A DNA stretch of 64,000 nucleotides. Origin: Pseudoxanthobacter soli DSM 19599. GTDB lineage: Bacteria; Pseudomonadota; Alphaproteobacteria; Rhizobiales; Segnochrobactraceae. The position numbers and the translations under genes were made by a program. The notes below the pieces were generated by a model. It was not told where the DNA came from. It saw only the letters and a list, made by a program, of their open reading frames with translations, and did not search any database. Each line of letters opens with the position of its first letter. Position 1 is the stretch's first letter. Shown in pieces: positions 1 through 9,560 of this stretch. Where the stretch lies: NCBI RefSeq assembly GCF_900148505.1, contig NZ_FRXO01000007.1:62001-126000 (forward strand), in the 5' to 3' direction.

Positions 1-1
1 G

Positions 2-3000
2 ATTGCCACGACCATCGCCGGCGCCGCGGGCCTGACCAAGACGGATGCCGGCACGCTGGTGCTTGCCGGCACCAACACCTATGCCGGCGGAACCACCATC
101 GCCGGCGGCACGCTGCAGGTCGGCGCGGACGCCAATCTCGGTGCCGCCGCGGGCGGGCTCGTGCTCGATGGCGGCACGCTCGCGACCACCGCCTCGTTCA
201 CCACCGCGCGGACGGTGTCGCTCGCGGGTGCGGGCACCTTCACGCCGGCCGCCGGCACCGCGCTGACGGTGGCGGGCGCAATCTCCGGCGCCGGCACGCT
301 GAATGCGGCCGGGCCGGGCACGCTGATCCTGACCGGAACGAACACTTTCACCGGCGGCACGACGATTGCCGCCGGCGCGACCCTGCAGGTCGGCAACGGC
401 GGCACGGCGGGCACGCTTTCGGGCACGGTGGCCAACAGCGGCGCGCTCGTGTTCGACCGTGCCGACACCATCAGCTTCGCCGGGGCCATCACCGGCAGCG
501 GCAGCCTGACCCAGGCCGGTACCGGCACGCTGGTGCTGACCGGCACGAACAGCTTCACCGGCGGCACCACCATCGCCGCCGGCACGCTGCAGCTCGGCGA
601 CGGCAATACCGCCGGCACGCTTGCCGGTGCCATCGCCAACAACGGCGCGCTGGTGTTCGGCGCGGCGTCCGGCACGACGACGCTCGCCGGCGCGATCTCG
701 GGTACGGGTGCCGTGACCCAGGCCGGGGCCGGCACCACCGTGCTCGGCGGCGCGAACAGCTATACCGGCGGCACCTTCCTCAATGGGGGTACGCTTTCGG
801 TGGCGACCGACGCCAATCTCGGCGCCGCGAGTGGAGCGCTCGCTTTCAACGGCGGCACGCTTTCGACCACGGCGAGCTTCGCGACCGGCCGGACGGTGTC
901 GCTCGGCACCGGCGGCGGCACGTTCGCGCCCGCCTCCGGCACCACGCTGACGCTCGGCGCGCCGGTGACCGGGGCCGGCGGCCTCGTGCAGGCCGGGCCG
1001 GGCACGCTGGTGCTGACGGCCGAGAACACCTATTCCGGCGGCACGACCATCTCCGGCGGGACGCTGCAGATCGGCGCCGGCGGCACGACGGGCAGCATCA
1101 CCGGCAACGTCGTCGACAACGGCACCCTCGCCTTCAACCGTTCCGACGAGGTGGTGTTTACCGGCGACATCAGCGGCACCGGCGGCGTGGTGCAGGCCGG
1201 CACCGGCACGCTGCAACTCGCCGGCAACAACAGCTATACCGGCGCCACCACGGTGTTGAGCGGCACGCTGAGGCTGACCGGAACGCTCGATCCCACCACG
1301 GGCCTTGCCGCCGATGGCGGCGTGATCGACCTTGGCGATTCCAACCAGACGGTCGCCTACCTCTCCGGCAGCGGCGGGACCATTCGCCTCGGCGCCGGCA
1401 CGCTGACTGTCAACCAGAGCACGGACACCACCTTCGGCGGCGTGCTGGAGGGAAGCTCCGGCTTCATCAAGACCGGCGGCGGCGTGCTCGACATCACCGG
1501 CGACAGCCCCGGCTTCACCGGCCCGACCACCGTGACCGGTGGCACGCTCAAGGTGAACGGCTCGCTGGCGAACTCCATCGTGACGGTCGGGACCGCGCCC
1601 GACGGGACGCCGGCGATCATCGGCGGCAACGGCACCATCGGCGGGCTCGTGCTCGCCGGAGGCATCGTCTCGCCCGGCAACTCGCCCGGCACGCTCACGG
1701 TCAACGGCAATGCCGCGTTCGGCGCCGGCTCGGTCTACCGCGTCGAGGTGATGGCGGACGGCACCGGCGATCTCATCGCCGCGGGCGGCACGGTGACGAT
1801 CGCCAACGGCGCGGCGGTTCAGGTGGTGGCGCTCGACAGCGGTTCCGCCTACGGGCGTCGGACGACCTACACCATCATCACGGCCGACGGCGGGGTGAGC
1901 GGCCGGTTCTCCGACGTCACCAGCAACTACGCGTTCCTGACCCCGGAACTCATCTACGAGCCGACGAGCGTGCTGCTCTCGCTCTCGCGCAACACGGTGC
2001 CGTTCGCCGCCTATGCCCGCACGAACAACCAGGCGAGCGTCGCCAACGCCATTGCGACCCTCGGCACCGGCAATGCGGTGTTCGATGCGGTGGAACAGCT
2101 GACCGCCGCCAACGTGCCGCTGGCGCTCAACTCGCTCTCCGGCGAGACCTATGCCAGCCTGCAATCGGTGATGGTGGAGGATTCCCGCTTCGTGCGCGAC
2201 GCGGTGATCGGCCATGTCCGTGCCACCCTTTCCGCCGGCGCCCCCGCGGCCGGGCAGACGGGCGCGGCGCAGGCGGCGGCCGACCCTGCTGGTGCGGCTT
2301 CGGCGAGCGCGGTTCCCTCCGCTGCGAGCCTTGCCGCGCCGAACGGCCTGTGGGCGGAAGCCTACGGCTCGTGGGGCCGGTTCAGCGGCGACGAGGCCGC
2401 TTCGGTGCAGCGCTCCACCGGCGGGTTCGTGACCGGCTACGATCGCATGATCGGCAGCGACAGCCTGCTCGGCGCGGCGTTCGGCTACGGCTACACCTCG
2501 TTCAGCGCCAACGGCGCCGTCACCTCCGGCTCGATCGACAGCTACAGCCTGTCGCTCTATGGCGGCACGACCTTCCGCAAGCTCGGACCCGGCGATCTCG
2601 GCCTGCGGTTCGGCGCCTCCTACGCATGGCAGTCGGTCGACAGCAACCGCTACGTCGAGCTGCCGGGCCTCATCGGGGCGGCGGACGGCAGCTACGACGC
2701 CCGCACCGCACAGGTGTTCGGCGAGGCCGGCTACAAGCTCGGGTTCGGCAAGGTCGCGGTCGAGCCGTTCGCCGGGCTCGCCTATGTCAACCTGCAGACG
2801 GATTCCTTCACGGAAACCGGGACGCTGGCGGCGTTGTCTGCGGACAGCGAAAGCATGAACACCACCTTCACCACCCTCGGCATCCGGCTCTCGACCGACT
2901 TCCGCATGTTCGACATGCCGGCGGCGGTGCGCGGCTCGGTGGCGTGGCAGCATGCCTTCGGCGATGTCGACCCGGCCACGACGCTCGCCTTCGCCGGCTC

Positions 3001-3175
3001 GGGCGTGCCGTTCGCGGTGAACGGGGTCCCGGTGTCGCGCGATACGCTGCAGATCGGCGCCGGGCTCGACGTCGCGGTCGCCCGCAACGCCACCCTCGGC
3101 ATCAGCTACAACGGGGCGTTTTCTTCCAACCTGCAGGACAACAGCGTGCGCGGCGTGTTCACACTGCGGTTCTGA
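2..3175 (+). CDS. autotransporter adhesin, PATR repeats plus beta-barrel (5' end outside window)
   Basis: Type V secreted surface protein; the reading frame is open from the window edge, so the N-terminus and signal peptide lie upstream. The visible part starts with many passenger-associated transport repeats of the form GTGTLVLTG.N.Y.GGTTI..GTLQ, roughly one per 60-90 residues over about 570 residues. These build the beta-helix that is pulled through the outer membrane. A linker follows, then an autotransporter beta-domain over the last 270 or so residues with alternating aromatic strands. The final residue is Phe (VFTLRF), the usual outer-membrane insertion signal. The passenger is very rich in Gly, Thr and Ala. 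Role inferred as adhesion or biofilm; ligand unknown. Confidence 0.9.
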   Translation: MATTIAGAAGLTKTDAGTLVLAGTNTYAGGTTIAGGTLQVGADANLGAAAGGLVLDGGTLATTASFTTARTVSLAGAGTFTPAAGTALTVAGAISGAGTLNAAGPGTLILTGTNTFTGGTTIAAGATLQVGNGGTAGTLSGTVANSGALVFDRADTISFAGAITGSGSLTQAGTGTLVLTGTNSFTGGTTIAAGTLQLGDGNTAGTLAGAIANNGALVFGAASGTTTLAGAISGTGAVTQAGAGTTVLGGANSYTGGTFLNGGTLSVATDANLGAASGALAFNGGTLSTTASFATGRTVSLGTGGGTFAPASGTTLTLGAPVTGAGGLVQAGPGTLVLTAENTYSGGTTISGGTLQIGAGGTTGSITGNVVDNGTLAFNRSDEVVFTGDISGTGGVVQAGTGTLQLAGNNSYTGATTVLSGTLRLTGTLDPTTGLAADGGVIDLGDSNQTVAYLSGSGGTIRLGAGTLTVNQSTDTTFGGVLEGSSGFIKTGGGVLDITGDSPGFTGPTTVTGGTLKVNGSLANSIVTVGTAPDGTPAIIGGNGTIGGLVLAGGIVSPGNSPGTLTVNGNAAFGAGSVYRVEVMADGTGDLIAAGGTVTIANGAAVQVVALDSGSAYGRRTTYTIITADGGVSGRFSDVTSNYAFLTPELIYEPTSVLLSLSRNTVPFAAYARTNNQASVANAIATLGTGNAVFDAVEQLTAANVPLALNSLSGETYASLQSVMVEDSRFVRDAVIGHVRATLSAGAPAAGQTGAAQAAADPAGAASASAVPSAASLAAPNGLWAEAYGSWGRFSGDEAASVQRSTGGFVTGYDRMIGSDSLLGAAFGYGYTSFSANGAVTSGSIDSYSLSLYGGTTFRKLGPGDLGLRFGASYAWQSVDSNRYVELPGLIGAADGSYDARTAQVFGEAGYKLGFGKVAVEPFAGLAYVNLQTDSFTETGTLAALSADSESMNTTFTTLGIRLSTDFRMFDMPAAVRGSVAWQHAFGDVDPATTLAFAGSGVPFAVNGVPVSRDTLQIGAGLDVAVARNATLGISYNGAFSSNLQDNSVRGVFTLRF

Positions 3176-3289
3176 AGGCTGGCTCGCCTCCGGGTCGCGT
3201 CCTTCCGCAGGTTACAGGCATGGGTTGCTTCCGCTGCCGGCCGGCCGCGATACGATGCGGCGGCGTATGGGTGATCCGGAGGCGGCGGC

Positions 3290-5041
3290 GTGGGCCTGAA
3301 TCGATTGAGGAACCTGCGGGACCGGGCCTCGATCCGTTCTCAGCTGACCATCCTCGCCGGGCTTTTGTGCATCGTCACCGTGGCCGCGGTGGCGACGACG
3401 GCGGCCGAGCTGGCGAAGCGCCAGGTGGTGCGGGAGACCGAGGACTCCCTCGTCTCCGTCGCGCGCGCCATGGCCTACCGCCTCGACCAGCACATGTTCG
3501 AGCGCTTCCGTGAGATCGGGAACATCGCCAGCCTGGAGCCGCTGCGTCCGATCTGGAGGGGCGATGTCGGCAACATCCGCAGCGTGCTCAGGCAGTTGCA
3601 GAAAACGCTGCCGATCTACACCTGGATCGGATTTGCCATGCCCGACGGAATCGTCAAGGCGTCGACCGGCGGGCTTCTCGAAGGCGTGTCGGTTTCGCAG
3701 CGGCCCTGGTTCCAGCATGGCCTGAAGGGCGCCACCGTCGAGGACGTGCACGATGCGAAGCTGCTCGACAAGTTCCTGCGGACGTCTGCCGATCAGGCGC
3801 CTTTCCGCTTCGTGGACGTGGCCGTGCCGGTCTACGGGCCGGACAACGTGCTGGAGGGCGTGCTCGGCGCGCACCTGAGCTGGCGGTGGGCCGACGAGGT
3901 GCGCCGCAGCCTTCTTCTCGAACAGCGCGGCTCTCCGGATCTCGAACTTCTCGTGTTCGGACGTGACGGCAAGGTGCTGATCGGACCGGAGACCGCGTCC
4001 TTGAGCCCGGCGCTGGTTTCGAAGGTCCAGGGCAGCGGCGGTCTTCCGGTGTTCGACGGCACCGGCTATGTCAGCGGCCTCGTCAGCACGACCGGTCTCG
4101 GTCCCTATCCCGGGCTCGGGTGGATCGTCATGGCGCGCCGCCCGGTGAGTTCCGCCCTGGCGCCGGCCGATATCCTGTTCTTCACCATTCTGGCGGTCGG
4201 GCTCGCGGCCGCCGTCGCCGGGGTGGTGCTCGCCTGGCGGCTGTGCGACGGCGCGCTGCGGCCGATGAAGGCGCTGAGCGACGATATCGACCTCATCGGC
4301 CAGAACCCCGACGTGACCACGGTGCGCCGCCACGGCGGCTCGCGCGACGTGCTGAAGCTGTCGGACGCGGTCCGCTCCCTGCTGTGGCGCCTCGGCGTCG
4401 CGCGGGAGGCGGAACACCAGGCGCTGGAAGAAGTCGTGCGCCTGGAGACCGAGGTGACCCAGCAGGCGCGGCAGAACGAGGACTATCGCCGCGACGTCGA
4501 CGAGAATCTCGGCCGCCTGAAGCGCCTCGCGGACACCGACGCGCTGACCGGGCTGCTGAACCGCCGGGCGCTGATGCCGCTCGGCGAGGCGGCGATGGCC
4601 GCCGCAAGCCCGGAGCACCCGCCGGCGGTGCTGATGGTCGACGTGGATTTCTTCAAGCGCATCAACGACACCTGCGGCCATGCCAGCGGCGACCGCGTCA
4701 TCCAGTTCGTCGGGCAGACGATCCGGGCGGGCCTGCGCGACCGCGACCATGTCGCCCGCTTCGGCGGCGAGGAATTCGTGGCCCTGCTCGACGGCGTGCT
4801 GCCGTCCGAGGCGCGGGCGCTTGCGGAACGGCTGCGCGCCGACATCGCCCGGACGCCCGTGACGACGGACGGCGGAACGATCCCCGTGACGGTGAGCATC
4901 GGCGTCGCCTTCGCGCGCAGCGGCGCCGGCACTTTCGAGGCGGTGCTCAAGCGTGCGGACGACGCGCTCTACGCGGCCAAGGCGGCCGGGCGCGACCGCG
5001 TGGCGGTCGACGGCGAAGACCGGCACGCGTTCGGGGCGTGA
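3290..5041 (+). CDS. membrane-bound diguanylate cyclase with periplasmic sensor domain
   Basis: Makes cyclic-di-GMP from two GTP. The 583-residue protein has a first membrane helix near residues 18-38, a Cache-like extracytoplasmic sensor to about 285, and a second helix near 290-312. A short linker and coiled coil (about 360-415) lead to the GGDEF domain (about 415-575). The A-site reads GGEEF (near residue 491). An RxxD (RDRD) lies five residues before it, so a product-inhibition I-site is present. The GTG start is chosen because GGAGG lies eight bases upstream. It is the nearest complete gene on the leader side of the CRISPR array, and nothing ties the two functionally. An EAL domain is absent. 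Confidence 0.92.
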   Translation: MGLNRLRNLRDRASIRSQLTILAGLLCIVTVAAVATTAAELAKRQVVRETEDSLVSVARAMAYRLDQHMFERFREIGNIASLEPLRPIWRGDVGNIRSVLRQLQKTLPIYTWIGFAMPDGIVKASTGGLLEGVSVSQRPWFQHGLKGATVEDVHDAKLLDKFLRTSADQAPFRFVDVAVPVYGPDNVLEGVLGAHLSWRWADEVRRSLLLEQRGSPDLELLVFGRDGKVLIGPETASLSPALVSKVQGSGGLPVFDGTGYVSGLVSTTGLGPYPGLGWIVMARRPVSSALAPADILFFTILAVGLAAAVAGVVLAWRLCDGALRPMKALSDDIDLIGQNPDVTTVRRHGGSRDVLKLSDAVRSLLWRLGVAREAEHQALEEVVRLETEVTQQARQNEDYRRDVDENLGRLKRLADTDALTGLLNRRALMPLGEAAMAAASPEHPPAVLMVDVDFFKRINDTCGHASGDRVIQFVGQTIRAGLRDRDHVARFGGEEFVALLDGVLPSEARALAERLRADIARTPVTTDGGTIPVTVSIGVAFARSGAGTFEAVLKRADDALYAAKAAGRDRVAVDGEDRHAFGA

Positions 5042-5307
5042 GGCCGGCCGGTGCACGCTGCCGCGCGTGCTGCACGGTGCCGCCGGTGGGGCGCTCGGGC
5101 GGATGCGCCTGTCGGGGCGGCGTCTTCCAGCGCGAACCCCAAGCGCGCCGGATTTCCCCGGCCGGTTCGCGCACGTCTCAAGCGATTGATTTTCCAGGGT
5201 GCGAGGCCTCACGCCGCCTTCCGCCGGCCCTCGATGGCCGCTCTGCGCGCGCGGTTCGCGCCGAGAGGCGAATTTCTCCCGCCTTCCCAATCTGCTACGC
5301 TGCCGGC
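5042..5307 (+). promoter_or_regulatory. probable CRISPR leader region
   Basis: This 266-base non-coding stretch lies between the cyclase stop codon and the first perfect repeat. It is placed as the leader side because the degenerate repeat is at the opposite end of the array. It includes a short AT-richer segment around 5185-5200, but I could not define a promoter with confidence. Confidence 0.5.
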
Positions 5308-6879
5308 GTCGCCTCCCACGCGGAGGCGTGGATCGAAACTTTCCCCCAGATGATTGTGCAGCGCGGGCAGACGAGGTCGCCTCCCACGCGGAGGCGTGGA
5401 TCGAAACCCGATCTATGCGCCGACGGCGGCCGAACTGGCGATCGTCGCCTCCCACGCGGAGGCGTGGATCGAAACATCAGATCAGCCCTTCGATGCTTTC
5501 GGCAATCGGCGGTCGCCTCCCACGCGGAGGCGTGGATCGAAACGCCGGCCCGGTAGTCCGTGATTGCGATCTTGGCAGGTCGTCTCCCACGCGGAGGCGT
5601 GGATCGAAACGCTCGGCAACAATGACAAGCCGAGAGAGCTGACGGGTCGCCTCCCACGCGGAGGCGTGGATCGAAACTGGCCGCACTACGAGCGCGTCAC
5701 TGGCGACGTAGGTCGCCTCCCACGCGGAGGCGTGGATCGAAACCGTAGGGCAGACAAGATGGCCGGCAGGGAACGGCGTCGCCTCCCACGCGGAGGCGTG
5801 GATCGAAACCTCCCGGCGCCGCCACCTGCCCGCGCTGCGCCTTTGTCGCCTCCCACGCGGAGGCGTGGATCGAAACTTCAGGAAGAACGAATCCGCCGAC
5901 ATGAACACCGGAGTCGCCTCCCACGCGGAGGCGTGGATCGAAACTCGATCAGCGCCGACAGCGAATCCACGGCGGCATCGCGTCGCCTCCCACGCGGAGG
6001 CGTGGATCGAAACCGTTACACGCGCGTTCCGCCCACCGCTTGACGCTGGTCGCCTCCCACGCGGAGGCGTGGATCGAAACTGTAGCACTGCATTAACTAA
6101 TGCGTACGCCAATTCGTCGCCTCCCGCGCGGAGGCGTGGATCGAAACGCGGCCGAGGCGGAAGCGGACTGGCAGGACGAAGCGGGTCGCCTCCCGCGCGG
6201 AGGCGTGGATCGAAACTCGGCGAGGGCATCGAAGGTGCGGCCGGAGCGGGTCGCCTCCCGCGCGGAGGCGTGGATCGAAACATGGATAAGCAGCGCCGCC
6301 TCGCGTTTATTGGCGGCGTCGCCTCCCGCGCGGAGGCGTGGATCGAAACGGGATCATCGCGGCACCCCATCGGTCTCGATGCCGTCGCCTCCCGCGCGGA
6401 GGCGTGGATCGAAACGACGGAGACGAGATCGTGATCCGGCTGTGGAAGGTCGCCTCCCGCGCGGAGACGTGGATTGAAACCGGCAGGCCTGTTCGATGGC
6501 GCCAATGCTGGGCCGGGTCGCCTCCCGCGCGGAGCCGTGGATTGAAACAGCTCGAACAGGATGTCAGCCTGCGACCGCTGCCGTCGCCTCCCGCGCGGAG
6601 GCGTGGATCGAAACAACTGATAGGAGAGCTGCTGCATCTGCCATCCGGTCGCCTCCCGCGTGGAGGCGTGGATCGAAACATTTGAAGCGTGCTGCGCAAC
6701 CACTGGCCGCTCTGTCGCCTCCCGCGCGGAGGCGTGGATCGAAACTCTGCGCTCGCCAAGATCCAACCCGACACCGACCCTGCCGCCTCCCGCGCGGAGG
6801 CGTGGATCGAAACACGAAGGTCGCGATGACGCGCCGCATGGGCCGGAGTCGCCTCCCACGCGGAGGCGGGGGATTGAGG
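5308..6879 (+). CRISPR. CRISPR array, 24 repeats and 23 spacers, type I-C-like repeat
   Basis: The repeat is 32 bp, starts GTCGCCTCCC and ends GTGGATCGAAAC, with an internal CCTCC/GGAGG hairpin. This matches the I-C (Dvulg) repeat class. Repeats start at 5308, 5376, 5444, 5512, 5579, 5646, 5712, 5778, 5845, 5913, 5982, 6049, 6116, 6185, 6250, 6318, 6384, 6449, 6517, 6583, 6648, 6714, 6782 and 6848. Spacers are 33-37 bp and all look different. Repeats 1-12 carry CCCACGCGG, 13-23 carry CCCGCG (repeat 21 with TGG), and the last is degenerate (ends GGGGGATTGAGG), marking the trailer end. Repeats 18 and 19 share GGATTGAAAC. No cas gene lies in the window. Open frames through the array are artefacts of the repeat period. 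Confidence 0.98.
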
Positions 6880-6917
6880 TGATGGCGAGGCCGGGGGAGC
6901 GGCGTTGTCGTGCTGGC

Positions 6918-8126
6918 TCACCCGGCCTCGCGGGCGGCGAAGGCGTTGAGCTGACCGTATTGGGGGTTGAGCATGGCGAGGAGCGGCAGGATGGCGGCGC
7001 CGCGGGCGACGGCATCGGCGCCGAGATCGGCCTTCATCAGGCGCGGCACCTCGCGTTCGGTGCGGGCGATCGAGGGATAGAGCGGCGGCACCCGCTCGAT
7101 CAGTGCCTCGATCAGCCATGACGGCGCATCGCCGCCGAACATCACGGTTTCCGGATCGAACAGGTTTTCCAGCGTGTTGAGCCCGATGCGCAGAGGCTCC
7201 ACCGCCTCCTCGATCCAGGCGGCGACGGCGGGGTGTTCGGGCGAGAAGCGGCTTTCGAACGCGAGCGCATCGCCCGGCGCGATGCCGCGGGCGGCCAGAA
7301 AGCGGCTCAGCGAATCCATCGAGACGTAGGTTTCGAGGCAGCCGCGCTTGCCGCAGATGCAGGGCTGGCCGCCCGGCACCGAGATCATGTGGCCGAACTC
7401 GCCGGCATTGCCGTTGGCCCCGCCGAACGCCGCGCCTTCCAGCATGATGCCGGTGCCGAGGCCGTTGCCGAGATAGACATAGACGAAGTTCTTGAGCTTG
7501 CGCGCCGCCTCGCCGAAGCGCGATTCCGCCGTGACCGCGCACTGGCCGTCATTGGCGAGCGACACCGGCAGGCCGGACGAGGCGCGCAGCAGGCGGACGA
7601 GTTCCGCGCCATCCCAGCCCGGCAGGCGTGGCGGATTGATGCCCTTCACCGCGAACGGGCCGGCGGTGGCGAGACCGACGCCGAGGAAGCGCGCGGAATC
7701 GAGCCGCAGCGGCTCGCCGGCCGCCTCGCGCAGGATGCGGGCGGCGGTTTCGGTCAGGATTTCGGCGACCGCGGGCGCGCGCACTTCGCCGAGCGGTTGC
7801 GTCTGCGACAGGAGCACGTCGCCGCCGAGATTCATCACGATGGCGGTCAGGCGGCCGTAATCGACATGGAAGCCGATGGTGAACGCACCATCCGGGTTGA
7901 TCGCGATCGGCTTCGGCGGCTTGCCCACCCGGCGCTCCGCGCTCTTTTCCTCGCGCACGAAGCCGAGCGTCAGCAGCTCGTCGACGAGGTCCGACGTCGC
8001 CTGCTTCGACAGGCCGGTGATCTCCGCGATGCCGGTGCGCGGCACCGGTCCGTGGATGCGAATGGCTTCGAACACCACCCAGACGTTGATGAGCTTCGCC
8101 TTGACGACATTCGTGGCTTGCAGCAC
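6918..8126 (-). CDS. ROK-family transcriptional regulator
   Basis: Sugar-responsive repressor of the NagC/XylR type, 402 residues. Residues 1-75 form a winged helix-turn-helix (LSKQATSDLVDELLTLGFV). The rest is the ROK sugar-kinase-like fold with the cysteine-rich zinc motif CICGKRGCLE in the second half. It is divergent from a sugar-type ABC importer with 115 bases between the two starts, the standard arrangement for a local regulator of that operon. The inducer is probably the imported sugar or its phosphate. Kinase activity is unlikely in regulators carrying this HTH but cannot be excluded. Confidence 0.92.
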   Translation of the reverse strand: MLQATNVVKAKLINVWVVFEAIRIHGPVPRTGIAEITGLSKQATSDLVDELLTLGFVREEKSAERRVGKPPKPIAINPDGAFTIGFHVDYGRLTAIVMNLGGDVLLSQTQPLGEVRAPAVAEILTETAARILREAAGEPLRLDSARFLGVGLATAGPFAVKGINPPRLPGWDGAELVRLLRASSGLPVSLANDGQCAVTAESRFGEAARKLKNFVYVYLGNGLGTGIMLEGAAFGGANGNAGEFGHMISVPGGQPCICGKRGCLETYVSMDSLSRFLAARGIAPGDALAFESRFSPEHPAVAAWIEEAVEPLRIGLNTLENLFDPETVMFGGDAPSWLIEALIERVPPLYPSIARTEREVPRLMKADLGADAVARGAAILPLLAMLNPQYGQLNAFAAREAG

Positions 8127-8241
8127 CGGAAATCCCCGTGGAATTAATAAGTCAGAATGACGGATTAATTATTGACAGGGTCCGCCACCGCCGTCACTCT
8201 GCCCGAAAGGCTCTAATCAAAAAGCCAGAAGGGGTCCACCG
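8127..8241. promoter_or_regulatory. divergent control region with AT-rich ATTAAT repeats
   Basis: Between the ROK regulator and the importer. It is conspicuously AT-rich for this genome, with two ATTAAT(A/T)A elements about 20 bases apart (about 8141-8149 and 8163-8172). TTGACA at 8172-8177 could be the -35 of the importer promoter, with a weak -10 about 17 bases on. The ATTAAT elements are candidate ROK operators. The importer start has AGAAGGGG just upstream as ribosome site. Confidence 0.45.
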
Positions 8242-9555
8242 ATGTCCAACCGCTTTCCGTTCGGATTCCATCCCTCCCGCCGCGGCATGCTGAAGGGCAT
8301 GGCAGGCGCGGGAGCGCTCGCGGCGCTGCCGCCGCTCACCCTCCTCGGTGGCAGCGCCGCGGCGGCCGAAGCCAGCCTCAGCGTGTTCGGCCCGCTCCCG
8401 CCCGATCCGGCCCCTCCCGGCGCCGCCAAGTTCGCCGAGGCTGCGTTCGATGGCTGGAAGAAGGCGAACGGCGCCGAGGTGACCTACGACCTTCTGGCGT
8501 GGCCGCAACTGCACGACCGCATGGCGACCGCGTTCGCCTCCGGCTCCGCGCCGTGGGACGTGATGTACATGTGCGGCTGGGTGCCGGAATTCGCCGGCTT
8601 CCTCGCGCCCTTCGCGGACGATCTGCCGAAATCGCTCGTCGACGACATGCCGCAGTCGAGCTTCGAGACGGTGACGTGGGACGGCAAGCGCTACGGCGCG
8701 GTGTTCACGCTGTCGCTGCTCACGCTGTTCTACAACAAGGACCATCTCGCCGAGATCGGCTTCAGCGAGGCGCCCAAGACCTGGGACGAGATGAAGAAGG
8801 CCACCAAGGAGCTGACGCGCGACGGCCGCTTCGGTTTCGTGGCGAACTACGGCGATCCGGCCGGCATCGGCGGCACGGCGAGCTACTGGATGGTGTTCCT
8901 GCAGCAGGCCGGCGGCAAGATGTATGGCGAGGACGGCCTGCCGGTCTTCAACGGCGACGCCGGAATCGAGGCGCTGCAGATGATGATGGACCTGATGTCG
9001 GCCGGGACGGACCCGGGTTCGATCTCCTATGTCGGCATCAACGACGCGACCAACGTGCTTCTCGCCGGGCGCGCCTCGATGATGATGAACTGGCCGTTCA
9101 TGTGGAACGCGGGGCAGGATCCGAAGCAGTCGCAGGTGGTCGGCAAGCTCGCCAGCGCCATTCTGCCCGCCGGCCCGGCCGGCAGCGCCTCCATCGACGG
9201 CACCGACGCCTGGACCATCGGCAAGGACAGCAAGCACCCCGAGCTCGCCAAGAGCCTGGTCGAGTTCTATCTCGATGCCGACGTGCAGAAGCGCCAGGCG
9301 CTCGACACCGGCTGGCTGCCGATCCGCCTTTCGGTGCTGGCGGACAGGGAAGTGCAGGAGAAGCTGCCGAACGCGGCCGTCGTGCTGGAGCAGGCGAAAC
9401 ACCCCTACAACAGCTTCGTCACGCCGGACTTCAACCAGGTGACGCAGGCCGTCGGCACCGAGGTGCAGAAGGCGCTGCAAGGCCAGAAGACCGCCAAGCA
9501 GGCGATGGCCGACGCCTCCGACCAGGTCGCAGCCATCGTGAAGCGGCGCGGCTGA
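8242..9555 (+). CDS. ABC sugar transporter substrate-binding protein (family 1), Tat signal
   Basis: Periplasmic binding protein of a carbohydrate uptake (CUT1) importer, 437 residues. The N-terminus has a twin-arginine motif (SRRGMLKG), a hydrophobic stretch and an AAAAEA cleavage region at about residues 40-46, so export in folded form through Tat is likely. The body has the typical family-1 layout, with conserved LLTLFYNKDHL and late NxxDAWTI-type segments. It heads a four-gene operon with two permeases and an ATPase. The ligand is presumably a mono-, di- or oligosaccharide or polyol; the sequence does not say which. Confidence 0.9.
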   Translation: MSNRFPFGFHPSRRGMLKGMAGAGALAALPPLTLLGGSAAAAEASLSVFGPLPPDPAPPGAAKFAEAAFDGWKKANGAEVTYDLLAWPQLHDRMATAFASGSAPWDVMYMCGWVPEFAGFLAPFADDLPKSLVDDMPQSSFETVTWDGKRYGAVFTLSLLTLFYNKDHLAEIGFSEAPKTWDEMKKATKELTRDGRFGFVANYGDPAGIGGTASYWMVFLQQAGGKMYGEDGLPVFNGDAGIEALQMMMDLMSAGTDPGSISYVGINDATNVLLAGRASMMMNWPFMWNAGQDPKQSQVVGKLASAILPAGPAGSASIDGTDAWTIGKDSKHPELAKSLVEFYLDADVQKRQALDTGWLPIRLSVLADREVQEKLPNAAVVLEQAKHPYNSFVTPDFNQVTQAVGTEVQKALQGQKTAKQAMADASDQVAAIVKRRG

Positions 9556-9560
9556 ACCGG

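Noticed and set aside
3212-5455. A 747-residue minus-strand frame opposite the diguanylate cyclase
   Set aside because: Composition is the typical His/Arg/Gln-rich shadow of a GC-rich gene and it runs into the CRISPR array; no family motif seen.
5199-7015. Long open frames with repeating RGGVDRN, SHAEAWIET or FDPRLRAGGD peptides
   Set aside because: They are translations of the CRISPR repeats in several frames; the 32-bp repeat plus variable spacers happens to keep frames open.
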